From positions 1 through 64,000 of the forward strand of contig NZ_BAAAEN010000020.1 of assembly GCF_039523035.1 (NCBI RefSeq): a DNA stretch of 64,000 nt, read 5' to 3'. The position numbers and the translations under genes were made by a program. Shown here piece by piece: positions 42,157 through 50,533 of the stretch. Below the pieces are notes generated by a model. It was not told the origin of the DNA. It made no database searches and was given only the letters and a program-made list of their open reading frames with translations. This stretch comes from Pigmentiphaga daeguensis (GTDB lineage: Bacteria > Pseudomonadota > Gammaproteobacteria > Burkholderiales > Burkholderiaceae_B). Positions within the stretch are counted from its first letter, which is position 1. Each line of letters starts with the position of its first letter.

Positions 42157-42840
42157 ATGACGGACAAAGGACCCGGCAAGACGCTCTCGCAGACCGTGGC
42201 GGATCAACTGGCCGAGGAAATCGTGCGCGGCCGCTTCCAGCCCGGCGAACGCCTGGACGAACAATCCATCGCCACCCGCTTCAATGTCTCGCGCAGCCCG
42301 GTCCGGGATGCGCTGCGCCAGCTGGCATCGACCCGCCTGGTCGAGTATCTGCCGCGGCGCGGATTTTCCGTCGCGGTCATGGCCGAGTCCGACCTGGATG
42401 GGCTGTTCGAGGCCTCGGGCGAGGTCGAGGCGCTGTGCGCCAAGCTGTGTGCGTTGCGGGCCGCCCCCAGCGACCGCAAGCGGATCGAATTCATCCACCA
42501 GCAGGCGACCGACGCGGTGGCGCGCGGGGATTCCCAGGCCTATGCCGCCCTGAACGAGGAGTTCCATGCGCTCATCTATGCGGGCGCGCGCAACAAGACC
42601 TTGCAGGAAATCGCGCTGGGGCTGCGCCAGCGGCTGGCGCCTTTCCGCGCGCAAGGTTTTTTCGTGGCCGAGAACCGGCTGCAGCATTCCCACGTCGAGC
42701 ACGAGGCCCTGGTCAAGGCCTTGCTGGAGCACGACGGCGAGGCGGCCGCCCAGGCCATGCACAGCCATGCGGCGAATTCCGCCATGAACGTCCTGCAGCA
42801 TTTCGGCCGCGAGCGCCATCCATCGGCCTCCGCCGCCTGA
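42157..42840 (+). CDS. GntR-family regulator, FCD (FadR/VanR-like) subfamily
   Basis: A 227-aa regulator with a winged helix at about 8-75 (VADQLAEEIVRGRFQPGERLDEQSIATRFNVSRSPVRDAL; key part RFNVSRSPVRDAL) and an all-helical FCD ligand domain from about 90. That domain has metal-binding residues in NEEFHALIYAGARN and HVEHEALVKALLEHDGE. FCD regulators usually bind carboxylic acids. It is followed by the FAH/ABC/VOC region, before which a matching operator is found. Control of that region by a carboxylate is therefore likely. Confidence 0.93.
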   Translation: MTDKGPGKTLSQTVADQLAEEIVRGRFQPGERLDEQSIATRFNVSRSPVRDALRQLASTRLVEYLPRRGFSVAVMAESDLDGLFEASGEVEALCAKLCALRAAPSDRKRIEFIHQQATDAVARGDSQAYAALNEEFHALIYAGARNKTLQEIALGLRQRLAPFRAQGFFVAENRLQHSHVEHEALVKALLEHDGEAAAQAMHSHAANSAMNVLQHFGRERHPSASAA

Positions 42841-43025
42841 ACCTTCCCTCCGGCCGTTCGTCCTGAACGCCACTCCTTCATTCCCGCGCCTGGCGGGCCG
42901 GCTCCGTACCGGAGTTGGCCTCGTCCTGCCGCCGCCTCCCATTTCCTTCCTCTTGCCTGGCATCGTTTCTTCGCGTTTCCCCCTATGCATATTTTCTTGA
43001 CCAATTTGCGTGCTGGAAAATAATA

Positions 43026-43039
43026 TTGCACACAATTTA
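43026..43039. promoter_or_regulatory. Putative GntR operator before the FAH-ABC operon
   Basis: TTGCACACAATTTA matches TTGTAGACAATTTT of the GntR promoter at 11 of 14 positions, and lies 53 bases upstream of the FAH gene in an A/T-rich promoter-like patch (TAATAT at 43021-43026). Confidence 0.55.
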
Positions 43040-43091
43040 TGGAAAGTGAATGCAAAGCCATGCCGGATGTCATCAACAGAGGAGTTGTCGA

Positions 43092-44027
43092 ATGTCCTGG
43101 ATTGCCCTTGCCACTTACCGCCGGTCCGACCGGCTGGCCCCCGCCCTGGTCCTGGACCAGCGCCTGTACGACCTGGACGCGGCCCTGGCGGCAGGATTGC
43201 CGGCCTTGCCCGAGGCCTGCCGCGGCGGCATCGCCCGCATGCTGGAAGCCTGGCCGCAGACCGCCCCATGGCTGCGCGAGGCAGGTCCGGCGGCCGAACG
43301 CCTGGCTGCCTCGGGCGCCATCCGGCCGGTGCCCGCCGGTGAACGCACGGTCGCCGCTCCCTACGTGCCGCAGCGCATCTTCTGCGCCGCCTCCAACTAC
43401 GCGGCCCATGCCAACGAGATGGGCACCGTCCTGGCTGCCAAATCCCAAAGCAAGCCCTACATGTTCCTGAAGCTGTCGAACACCGTGGTGGGCGATGGCG
43501 ACGTGGTCCAGCTTCCGCCGGAAACGGCCATGCTGGACTGGGAAGTGGAACTGGCGGCCGTCATCGGCACGCGGTGCCGGCGCGTGTCGGCCGAGCGGGC
43601 GCTGGACCACGTCGCCTGCTACACCATCCTGAACGACGTGTCGGCACGCGACCTGAACGTGCGGTCCGACTACCCCTTCAAGCACGACTGGTTCCAGGGC
43701 AAATGCCACGATACGTTCGCGCCGCTGGGGCCCTGGCTGGTGCCGTCCTGGCAGATTCCCGATCCCCAGGCCGTGCAGCTCAGGCTGGACGTCAATGGCG
43801 AGCCGATGCAGCAGGACAGCACCGCCAACATGATCTGGACGGTGCGCGAGCAGATCGCCTACCTGTCCACCATCGTCACGCTGGAACCGGGCGACGTCGT
43901 CGCCACCGGCACGCCCACCGGCGTGGGCATGGGACGGGGCATCTACCTGAAGGCCGGCGACACCATGGTCGCCACCGTCGACGGCATCGGCCGTCTGTCC
44001 AACCAGGTGCAAGCCGAGAAGGTCTGA
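43092..44027 (+). CDS. FAH-family hydrolase of the GntR-controlled region
   Basis: A 311-aa FAH-fold protein. Metal-binding acids lie in MLDWEVELAAVIGTRC, the active-site stretch is YTILNDVSARDLN, and the C-terminal signature is LEPGDVVATGTPTGVGMGRG. The opening differs from the first FAH gene (14390), with an extra N-terminal domain of about 90 residues as in the ureidoglycolate-lyase/2-oxo-hydratase group. The ATG at 43092 is in the A/T-rich promoter-proximal region with GGAG ten bases upstream; an earlier in-frame ATG at 43050 is less likely. It is the first and still intact gene of an operon with a decayed ABC transporter. Confidence 0.9.
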   Translation: MSWIALATYRRSDRLAPALVLDQRLYDLDAALAAGLPALPEACRGGIARMLEAWPQTAPWLREAGPAAERLAASGAIRPVPAGERTVAAPYVPQRIFCAASNYAAHANEMGTVLAAKSQSKPYMFLKLSNTVVGDGDVVQLPPETAMLDWEVELAAVIGTRCRRVSAERALDHVACYTILNDVSARDLNVRSDYPFKHDWFQGKCHDTFAPLGPWLVPSWQIPDPQAVQLRLDVNGEPMQQDSTANMIWTVREQIAYLSTIVTLEPGDVVATGTPTGVGMGRGIYLKAGDTMVATVDGIGRLSNQVQAEKV

Positions 44028-44078
44028 GCGCGCCGGGTAGTCGTGGTCATTCGCTGTACGTCGTATGGAGAAGAAGAC

Positions 44079-45082
44079 ATGCAACCCTGCAAGCAAGGTT
44101 TTGCGGCGTGGGGCCGGGCACTGGGCCTGGCGGCGCTGATCGGTTGGGCCGGCGCGGCGCACGCCCAGGAGAAGGTCGCATACAACATGGCCTGGCTGCC
44201 CCAGGGCAGCTCCGTGGGCGTGATCGTCGCGCAGGAACTCGGGTATTTCAAGGAAGCGGGCCTGGACGTCAACATCCAGCGCGGCTACGGCGGCAACCGT
44301 ACCGCGAACGAACTGGACCAGGGGCAGTACGAGTTCGGCTACGTCGACCCGATCAGCCTGGTCTTGAACCGGTCCAACGGCGGCAAGATCCGCATGGTGG
44401 GCGCGCTCAACACGCGCTGGCCGGCCGGCATCTGCTTCGATACCCGGCGGCACAAGCCCAAGTCGCCTGCCGACATGAAGGGGCTGACGCTGGGGGGCGG
44501 CTCGGCCTCGCCGGTCCACAACGTGGTGCCGGCGTGGCTGGAACTCAACGGCCAGCCGCGCGACGGCATCCGGCTGCTGCGCATGGACCCGGCCGTCGTG
44601 GACGCCTCGCTGATCGAGGGACGCATCGATCTGGCCGAATGCTGGCGCGCGAGCAACCGCGCGGTCACGCAGAAGCAGGCCGATGCGGCGGGCGTGCCGC
44701 TGGGCTGGGTCGAATACAGCGATTTCGGCCTGGATGCCTACGGCAGCGGCTTCGCCGCCAGCGAGGACACCATCCGCAAGCGGCCCGACATGGTGCGCAA
44801 GTTCCTGAAGGCTTCCTATCGCGGCTATGCATACGCATTCGCCAATCCCGAGCGGGCGGCCGACCTCATGGTCAAGATGTTCCCCGTCACCGACCGGAGC
44901 GTGGCGCTGGCCCAGATCCGCGACATGGCGGACCTGCTGGTCGACCCGCAGGCCAAGGACCAGGGTTGGGCTATCTGCGCGACGACCGCGTGCGCTCGAC
45001 GGTGCAGTTCGTCGACAAGGCCTTCGGCCTGAACGGCAAGGTCAAGCCGCAGGACACCTATACCAACGATCTGCTGAAGTAG
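44079..45082 (+). pseudogene. ABC transporter substrate-binding protein (NMT1/SsuA-like), frameshifted
   Basis: A periplasmic receptor for a nitrate/sulfonate/taurine-type ABC importer. The signal peptide ends near AAHAQEK, followed by YNMAWLPQGSSVGVIVAQELGYFKEAGLDV (core AQELGYFKEAGLDV) and GGGSASPVHNVVP. Up to residue 294 the frame is intact. At about 44963-44969 the run CAGGGTTGGG lacks one G, so the original frame reads WAICATTACARR and ends at 45032. In the +2 frame the natural ending LGYLRDDRVRSTVQF...TNDLLK continues to 45082. About 38 C-terminal residues are lost. A sequencing error in a G-run is possible, but two neighbours are also broken. Confidence 0.85.
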
Positions 45083-45091
45083 GAGGCAAGC

Positions 45092-45639
45092 ATGGCGACT
45101 CGACCCTGCCCCCGCAGGCTGGGGCACGTCGTATTGAACGTGCGCGACCTGGCGGCCTCGGTGCGCTTCTATACCGACATCGTCGGGCTGGAGGTGTCGG
45201 ACTACATCGAGGACCAGATGGCGTTCCTGCGTTGCGGCCGCGACCACCACGATCTGGCGCTGGCGCAGATGCCGGCGGTCCCTTGCGCGAAGCCACCTAT
45301 GCGCCCGGGCGCCCGGGCATGGAACATTTCTCGTACGAGCTCGGCTCCCTGGCCGAGATAGAGGATGCGGCGCGCTACCTGCAGGACCGCGGCGTGGAGA
45401 TCGTGCGCGGCATAGGCAAGCACGGGCCGGGCGAGAACCTGTTCCTGGTGTTCAAGGATCCCGACGGCAACTACTGCGAGTTCTATGCGGAAATGGTGCA
45501 GGTCACACCCGAGCAGCCGCATACGGCGCGGGTCTGGCGGAACGATCTCGCGGCCTTCGACCAATGGCATTTTTCCCGCTTCGTCGTGCCGGCTCCCGAC
45601 TGGGGGCCCCGCGGCGGTGGGCAGGAGGGGCAGGCATGA
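45092..45639 (+). pseudogene. VOC-family dioxygenase/lyase, frameshifted
   Basis: A glyoxalase/extradiol-type metalloprotein whose first part reads LGHVVLNVRDLAASVRFYTDIVGLEV, a standard VOC start. After residue 61 (QMPA, about 45277) the frame continues into nonsense and stops at 45361. The neighbouring frame carries the proper continuation REATYAPGRPGMEHFSYEL, GPGENLFLVFKDPDGNYCEFY and ends at 45639 with a tail DWGPRGGGQEGQA. One missing G in CCGGCGGTCCC explains the shift. An AGGAGG site precedes the ATG. The permease start overlaps its original stop (ATGA), showing that the gene was coupled to the operon when intact. Confidence 0.85.
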
Positions 45640-46451
45640 ACGCGCACGTACAACCCACCACGCTGCCCGCGGCCGGACGGCGCGCGCTGCGGCTGCTGCC
45701 ATCCGGCGATGCCTGGCGCCGCGTGATCGATCCCGCCGTGCTCTGCCTGATGCTGGCGCTACTGTGGGAGCGGGCCGTCGACATGTTCGGCATCAAGCCC
45801 TACCTGTTGCCGCCGCTTTCCAAGGTGCTGGAAAGCCTGTGGGCCAATCGCGCCGCGCTGGTCCTGTAATCCTGGGTCACGACCCAGGAAGTGCTGGCCG
45901 GCTTCGCGATGGCGGTCATCGGCGGCATCGCGCTGGGGCTGGCCATCCATGCGATGCCGCTGCTGCGGCGGGCGCTGTATCCGCTGGTCGTGGTGTTCCA
46001 GGGGCTGCCCAAGATCGCGCTGGCGCCGCTGATGGTGATCTGGTTCGGCTACGGGTCGGCGTCCAAGATCCTGATGGCCTTCCTGTTCGCTTTCTTCCCG
46101 GTCGTGATCGCGACCATGGGGGGACTGGCCGGCACGCCCGCCCACCTGATCGAGCACTTCAAGGCCATACGCGCGCCGGCCTGGACCACGTTCCGCCGCC
46201 TGTACGTGCCGGCGGCGCTGCCCTCCATCATGGACGGGTGCCGCTCGGCCATGCCGCTGGCGGTCATCGGCGCCATCGTGGGCGAGTTCGTGGGCTCGGA
46301 CAGCGGCCTGGGCCACCTGATACTCGAGGCCAACGCCAATGGCCGCACCGACTATCTGTTCGCCGCGCTCATCGTCGTCTCGGCCGTGGCCGGCCTGCTG
46401 TATCTCTTGGTCGAACTGGCGGCCAAGCGCATCTGGTGGCGAGGCTTCTGA
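45636..46451 (+). pseudogene. ABC transporter permease (SsuC/TauC-like) with in-frame stop
   Basis: An inner-membrane permease of the nitrate/sulfonate/taurine class, 271 aa if intact, with about six helices. The frame holds a TAA at 45867-45869 (codon 78), directly after WANRAALVL and before SWVTTQEVLAGFAMAVIGGIA. The sequence on both sides is one continuous permease in the same reading frame, including the EAA loop GLPKIALAPLMVIWFGYG and IGAIVGEFVGSDSGLG. One base change would restore it. A restart at the GTG near 45888 could make a product without helix 1, probably inactive. Confidence 0.88.
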
Positions 46452-46489
46452 GCCTCGCGTCCATCTCACATCTTTCAGGAGCATTTCGC

Positions 46490-46891
46490 ATGGCCAAGCT
46501 ACGTCACATCGCCCTTGCCGTTCCCGATCCCGAGAAGGCCGCCAAGTTCTACAGCGAGGTATTCGGGCTGGAGATCGTCGAACCCACGCATTCGCCGCTG
46601 GCCGATGGCGTGTACCTGTCGGACGGCACGATCTGCCTCGCGCTGCTCAACTACAAGACCGACGATGCCGCCGGCCGCGACCGGGGCAAGGATTGGGTGG
46701 GCACCCATCACTTCGGCTTCTGGGTCGACGACCTGGACGAGCAGCGGCGCCGCATCGAAGAGCATGGCGGCACCTTCTTCATGGACCTGCCGCACGACAA
46801 GAAGAGCCTGTACTACGAGATGAAGTTCCGCGACCTGGACGGCGTCGTGTTCGACATCTCGGAAGGGGGCTGGGTCGGGGCGCGCAAGTGA
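46490..46891 (+). CDS. VOC-family protein (glyoxalase/bleomycin-resistance fold)
   Basis: A 133-aa single-repeat-pair VOC protein, intact. It begins KLRHIALAVPDPEKAAKFYSEVFGLEIV (core LRHIALAVPDPEKAAKFY) with His5 as a probable metal ligand. A second His in HHFGFWVDDLDEQ and a Glu in YYEMKFRDLDGVVFDIS may complete the site. It is probably a lyase, isomerase or dioxygenase acting on the compound handled by this operon. It lies between the decayed permease and the ATPase gene. Its stop overlaps a GTG start of the ATPase. Confidence 0.85.
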   Translation: MAKLRHIALAVPDPEKAAKFYSEVFGLEIVEPTHSPLADGVYLSDGTICLALLNYKTDDAAGRDRGKDWVGTHHFGFWVDDLDEQRRRIEEHGGTFFMDLPHDKKSLYYEMKFRDLDGVVFDISEGGWVGARK

Positions 46892-47697
46892 GAGCCGCGG
46901 CCATGACGGGCGGGGATGCGGGAGCGGTGCGGATCGAGACCGCCGTCCAGGTCGAGCGGACCGCCAAGACCTTTCGTTCGCGCAACGCCGTGCGGGCGCT
47001 CGACCAGGTCGATTTCTCCATCGCGCGCGGGGAGTTCGTGTCCATCCTGGGGCCGAGCGGCTGCGGCAAGAGCACGCTGCTGCGCATCGTCGCGGGCCTG
47101 ATCCAGCCCGACGCGGGAGGCGAGATCCGGGTGTTCGGGCATTCCCAGACGCGCATGTCCAGCGACGTGGGCGTGGTGTTCCAGACCCACAACATGCTGC
47201 CGTGGGAAACGGTGGAGGCCAACATCCGGCTGGCGGCCGAGGTGGCGGGCGTGGCGCCCGCCGAGATCGACCGCCGCGTGGAGCAGATCCTGCCGGTGCT
47301 CAAGCTGGAGCGGTTCCGCCGCAACCATCCGCACGAACTGTCGGGCGGCATGCGCCAGCGCGCGGCGCTGGGGCAGATCCTGATCACGCATCCCAAGGTG
47401 CTGCTGCTGGATGAACCCTTCGGCGCGCTGGACGCGCTCACGCGCGACCAGTTGAACGTCGAGCTGCTGCGGCTCTGGCAGGAGATGCGGCAGACGGTGC
47501 TGCTGATCACGCACAGCATCGCGGAGGCCGTTTTCCTGTCCGACCGGGTGCTGGTCATGAGCGAGAGTCCGGGGCGCATCGTCGAGGACATGCGGATAGA
47601 CCTGCCGCGTCCGCGCGACCCGCGCACCACCAAGGAACAAGCCGCTTTCGGGCAATACGTCGGCCGCCTGGGCCGGCTCATGGGCGTCGGCTACTGA
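46888..47697 (+). CDS. ABC transporter ATP-binding protein (SsuB/TauB-like)
   Basis: The ATPase subunit of the nitrate/sulfonate/taurine-type importer. Walker A GPSGCGKST, Q-loop VVFQTHNMLPW, signature LSGGMRQR, Walker B LLLDEPFGALDALT and the switch His in LLITHSIAEA are all intact. The GTG at 46888 overlaps the VOC stop (GTGA) and gives 269 aa; an ATG at 46903 (264 aa) is equally possible. With the binding protein and the permease broken, this ATPase has no working partners in the window. Confidence 0.92.
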   Translation: MRAAAMTGGDAGAVRIETAVQVERTAKTFRSRNAVRALDQVDFSIARGEFVSILGPSGCGKSTLLRIVAGLIQPDAGGEIRVFGHSQTRMSSDVGVVFQTHNMLPWETVEANIRLAAEVAGVAPAEIDRRVEQILPVLKLERFRRNHPHELSGGMRQRAALGQILITHPKVLLLDEPFGALDALTRDQLNVELLRLWQEMRQTVLLITHSIAEAVFLSDRVLVMSESPGRIVEDMRIDLPRPRDPRTTKEQAAFGQYVGRLGRLMGVGY

Positions 47698-47720
47698 CAT
47701 CGTCCTATACGGGAGTACAC

Positions 47721-48614
47721 ATGCAGATTTCGAAATTCCACGGCGTCGTGCCGGCCATGGCCACGCCCTTCACCCGCGACCACCGCCTGGACGAGGCGAG
47801 GGTGGGCGAACTGATCGACGGGTATATCCGGGCCGGGGTGCATGGCATCTCGGTGGCCGGCAGCCAGGGCGAGTTCTTCGCGCTGGACACCGACGAGCAC
47901 ATCCGGCTGCTGGAGCTGTCGATGCAGGCCATCGACGGCCGCGTGCCGCTGTATGCCGGCACGGGCGGCGCGACCACGCGCAAGTCCATCGAACTGACCA
48001 AGGCCGCCGAAGCCCTGGGCGTGGACCTGGCGCTGGTCATCACGCCGTATTTCGCGCAGCCGTCGCAGGACGAGCTGGTCGAGCACTACACCGCGGTCGC
48101 GCGCGCCACCCGGCTGCCGGTCATGCTGTACAACAATCCGCCGCGCACCAGCGTGAACGTGCTGCCGGCGACGCTGGCGCGCTGCATGCGCGCCGCGGAG
48201 AACATCGTGGGCATGAAGGACTCCAGCGGCGACCTGACGCAGTCGGTGGAGTACCTGTTGACCGCGCCGCGCCCCGCGCTGCTGTTCTCCGGGCGCGATA
48301 CCGTGGCGCTGGCCATGATGTTCCATGGCGGGCAGGGCACGATCTCGCCGGCGGCCAACGTCTTTCCCGAGCTGATGGTGCGCATGTACGACGCGCTGCG
48401 GGCCGGCAACCAAGACGAGGCGGTGCGCATCTCCAACGTGTTCGCGCCGCTGCGCGCCGCCTGGGCCTGGGGATCGTTTCCGGTGGTGATCAAGGAGGCC
48501 ATGGCGCTGGCCGGCCGCGATGCCGGTCCGGCGCGTCCGCCCATCGCCGGCCTGAGCGAGAAGGTCCGCGCGGACCTGGCCGCGGTGGTGGAACGAATCG
48601 GGGCGGCGGCCTAG
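47721..48614 (+). CDS. Dihydrodipicolinate synthase/N-acetylneuraminate lyase family protein
   Basis: A 297-aa class I aldolase fold protein using a Schiff-base lysine. Tyr137 in YNNPPRT and Lys166 in GMKDSSGD match the catalytic Tyr and Lys of DapA. The loop GSQGEFF differs from the GTTGE of true DapA, and the context (catabolic operon) favours a lyase or dehydratase acting on a 2-oxo acid over lysine synthesis. It starts 23 bases after the ATPase gene with a GGGAG site. Substrate unknown; intact. Confidence 0.88.
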   Translation: MQISKFHGVVPAMATPFTRDHRLDEARVGELIDGYIRAGVHGISVAGSQGEFFALDTDEHIRLLELSMQAIDGRVPLYAGTGGATTRKSIELTKAAEALGVDLALVITPYFAQPSQDELVEHYTAVARATRLPVMLYNNPPRTSVNVLPATLARCMRAAENIVGMKDSSGDLTQSVEYLLTAPRPALLFSGRDTVALAMMFHGGQGTISPAANVFPELMVRMYDALRAGNQDEAVRISNVFAPLRAAWAWGSFPVVIKEAMALAGRDAGPARPPIAGLSEKVRADLAAVVERIGAAA

Positions 48615-48632
48615 GCGGCCGCCCAAATGAAT

Positions 48633-48666
48633 GGCCCCGGGGCGCGAAGTCCGCACGTCCGGGGCC
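48633..48666. repeat. Inverted repeat between convergent genes
   Basis: GGCCCCGG (48633-48640) and CCGGGGCC (48659-48666), an 8-bp dyad with an 18-base loop, between the DapA-like gene and the convergent lactonase gene. There is no T tract, so it is at most a weak terminator. Confidence 0.35.
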
Positions 48667-48699
48667 GGGGGTAAAGCGTCGTCAGCCAGTGCGCGGCGG

Positions 48700-49575
48700 T
48701 CAGGCCAGCGGCTTGAAGCGGTAGAGTTTCTCGGGATTCTCGACCAGCAGCTTGCGGCGCAGGGCGGGATCCGGGCAGAAGTCCAGCATCAAGTCGACCA
48801 GCTCGCCGTCGTTGGGCATGTCCTTCGAGATGTTCGGGTGCGGCCAGTCGGTGCCCCACAGCACGCGGTCCGGCGCGGCTTCGATCAGCCGGGCGGCGAA
48901 GGGCGCGGCATCGGCGAAGGGGCGCTTGCCCACGGACACGCGCTCGCCTCCGCAGACCTTGACCCAGGCCAGCGGGTTCTTCATCAGTTCCAGCAGCGCG
49001 CGGAAGGGCTCCTGGTCCAGGCCCTTGGCGGCCTGCACGCGGCCCATGTGGTCGATCACGAAGGGCACGTTGATGCGGTTGATGCGATCGCTGTAGGTCA
49101 GGATGTCCTGAGCGTCCAGGTGCAGCACGACGTGCCAGCCCAGGCCGTCCAGGCGCTCGATGGTCTTGTCGAAGATTTCCAGGTCGGGCGCGCCGCCCAG
49201 GTGCTGCACGAAATTGAAGCGCACCGCGCGCACGCCGCCGGCGTCCATGTCGGCCAGTTGTTCGTCGGTCTCGGAGCCGTTGACGATGGCCACGCCCAGG
49301 TAGCGGCCTTCGCTGCGGGCGATGGCGTCGAGCATGGCGCTGTTGTCGTCGCCGTGGCAGCTGGCCTGAACGATCACCGCGCGGTCCAGGCCCAGGAAGT
49401 CATGCAACTGGCGCAGGCGCTCGAAGGGCGCGTCGGGCGGCGTGTAGCTGCGGTCGGGCGCGTACGGGAACTTGTCGGCGGGGCCGAAGACGTGGCAGTG
49501 GGCATCGCACGCGCCGGCCGGCAGGGCCTCGCGCGGTTTGACGGGATTCGGATCGGGTGCGGCGCAGGTTTTCAT
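48700..49575 (-). CDS. Amidohydrolase-family lactonase (LigI-like, 2-pyrone-4,6-dicarboxylate hydrolase type)
   Basis: A 291-aa TIM-barrel hydrolase of the amidohydrolase superfamily, probably metal-free like LigI. The first strand has His26 and His28 in CDAHCHVFGP. Later come HLDAQD, DHMGRVQ and the Asp243 motif LWGTDWPHPN. In LigI this class opens the lactone ring of 2-pyrone-4,6-dicarboxylate to 4-oxalomesaconate. It is followed 80 bases later by an RraA-type aldolase gene that fits the same pathway. Other lactones remain possible. Confidence 0.82.
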   Translation of the reverse strand: MKTCAAPDPNPVKPREALPAGACDAHCHVFGPADKFPYAPDRSYTPPDAPFERLRQLHDFLGLDRAVIVQASCHGDDNSAMLDAIARSEGRYLGVAIVNGSETDEQLADMDAGGVRAVRFNFVQHLGGAPDLEIFDKTIERLDGLGWHVVLHLDAQDILTYSDRINRINVPFVIDHMGRVQAAKGLDQEPFRALLELMKNPLAWVKVCGGERVSVGKRPFADAAPFAARLIEAAPDRVLWGTDWPHPNISKDMPNDGELVDLMLDFCPDPALRRKLLVENPEKLYRFKPLA

Positions 49576-49655
49576 GGTTCAGCTTCAGGTTCGGGGACTG
49601 CCGCGGCAGGCCGCGGCGAGGTCTGTTGGAGACGGGTCTCCCCCAAGGGGCGGTC

Positions 49656-50357
49656 TCAGCCGTTCAGTTCGTCCAGCGAGTCGACATAGCGCAGGCCGGC
49701 CTCGGCCAGCCTGGGTCGCATGTTGTAGATGTCCAGGCCGAGCTCGCCGGCGGCCAGGCGGGCGCGCTTGCCTTCCTCTTCCTGCACGCGCTTGTCGGCC
49801 TTCTGGATGACGGTGGCGACCTGGGCGTTGGGCACGATGGCCACGCCGTCGTCGTCGGCCACGATGGCATCGCCGGGATGGACCAGCGCGCCGCCGCAGA
49901 CAATGGGCACGTTGACCGAGCCGATGGTGGCCTTGACGGTGCCGCGGGCATTGATGGCCTTGGACCAGACGGGGAAGCCCATCGCGGTCAGGGTGGCCAC
50001 GTCGCGCACGCCGGCATCGATCACCAGGCCGCGCACGCCGCGCGCCTTGAGCGAGGTGGCGAGCAGGTCGCCGAACATGCCGTCGGCGTTCTCGGTGGTG
50101 CAGGCCACGACCAGGATGTCGCCCGGCGAGCACTGCTCGACCGCGACGTGCAGCATCCAGTTGTCGCCCGGTTGCGCCAGCACCGTCACCGCCGGCCCGG
50201 CAATCGACGCGCCCGCGTAGATCGGACGCATATAAGGCCGCATCAGGCCGACGCTGCGCCCCTGGGCCTCATGCACCGTGGCCACGCCCTGCGCAGCCAG
50301 CTTCTCCGCCGCGCCCTCGGGCAGCGCCGGCTTCTTTCGTACGACTACACCCAGCAT
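49656..50357 (-). CDS. RraA-family aldolase (4-carboxy-4-hydroxy-2-oxoadipate aldolase/oxaloacetate decarboxylase type)
   Basis: A 233-aa divalent-metal-dependent class II aldolase of the HMG/CHA aldolase (LigK/ProA/GalC) group, which yields pyruvate and oxaloacetate from CHA. Typical elements are ATVHEAQGR, QPGDNWMLHVA, ENADGMFGDLLATSL and VIDAGVRD, where Arg118 and Asp119 correspond to conserved catalytic and metal-binding residues. The C-terminal helical arm used by this group is present (RRVQEEEGKRARLA-like stretch). The ATG at 50357 has GGAG upstream; an in-frame TTG at 50369 is rejected. It is upstream of the LigI-like gene and cotranscribed with it. Confidence 0.88.
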   Translation of the reverse strand: MLGVVVRKKPALPEGAAEKLAAQGVATVHEAQGRSVGLMRPYMRPIYAGASIAGPAVTVLAQPGDNWMLHVAVEQCSPGDILVVACTTENADGMFGDLLATSLKARGVRGLVIDAGVRDVATLTAMGFPVWSKAINARGTVKATIGSVNVPIVCGGALVHPGDAIVADDDGVAIVPNAQVATVIQKADKRVQEEEGKRARLAAGELGLDIYNMRPRLAEAGLRYVDSLDELNG

Positions 50358-50533
50358 TCTTTTCTCCAACCGTTAAGCAACACGTCGCATCGTGTCCACC
50401 ACTACCAGCCAGCCCTGCCAACAAAACGCCAGTCATCGCCAGCCCATTGGTACCCCAGGAAACCGCGGATCCGGCTCCGCCGGTCCGCCAGTTTCGCCCC
50501 CTGGGGGGCGCGCGTAAGCGCGTAGGGGGGGGA

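Noticed and set aside
45888..46451. Second half of the permease as a separate short gene
   Set aside because: It is in the same frame as the first half and lacks the first membrane helix; a nonsense mutation in one gene is the simpler reading.
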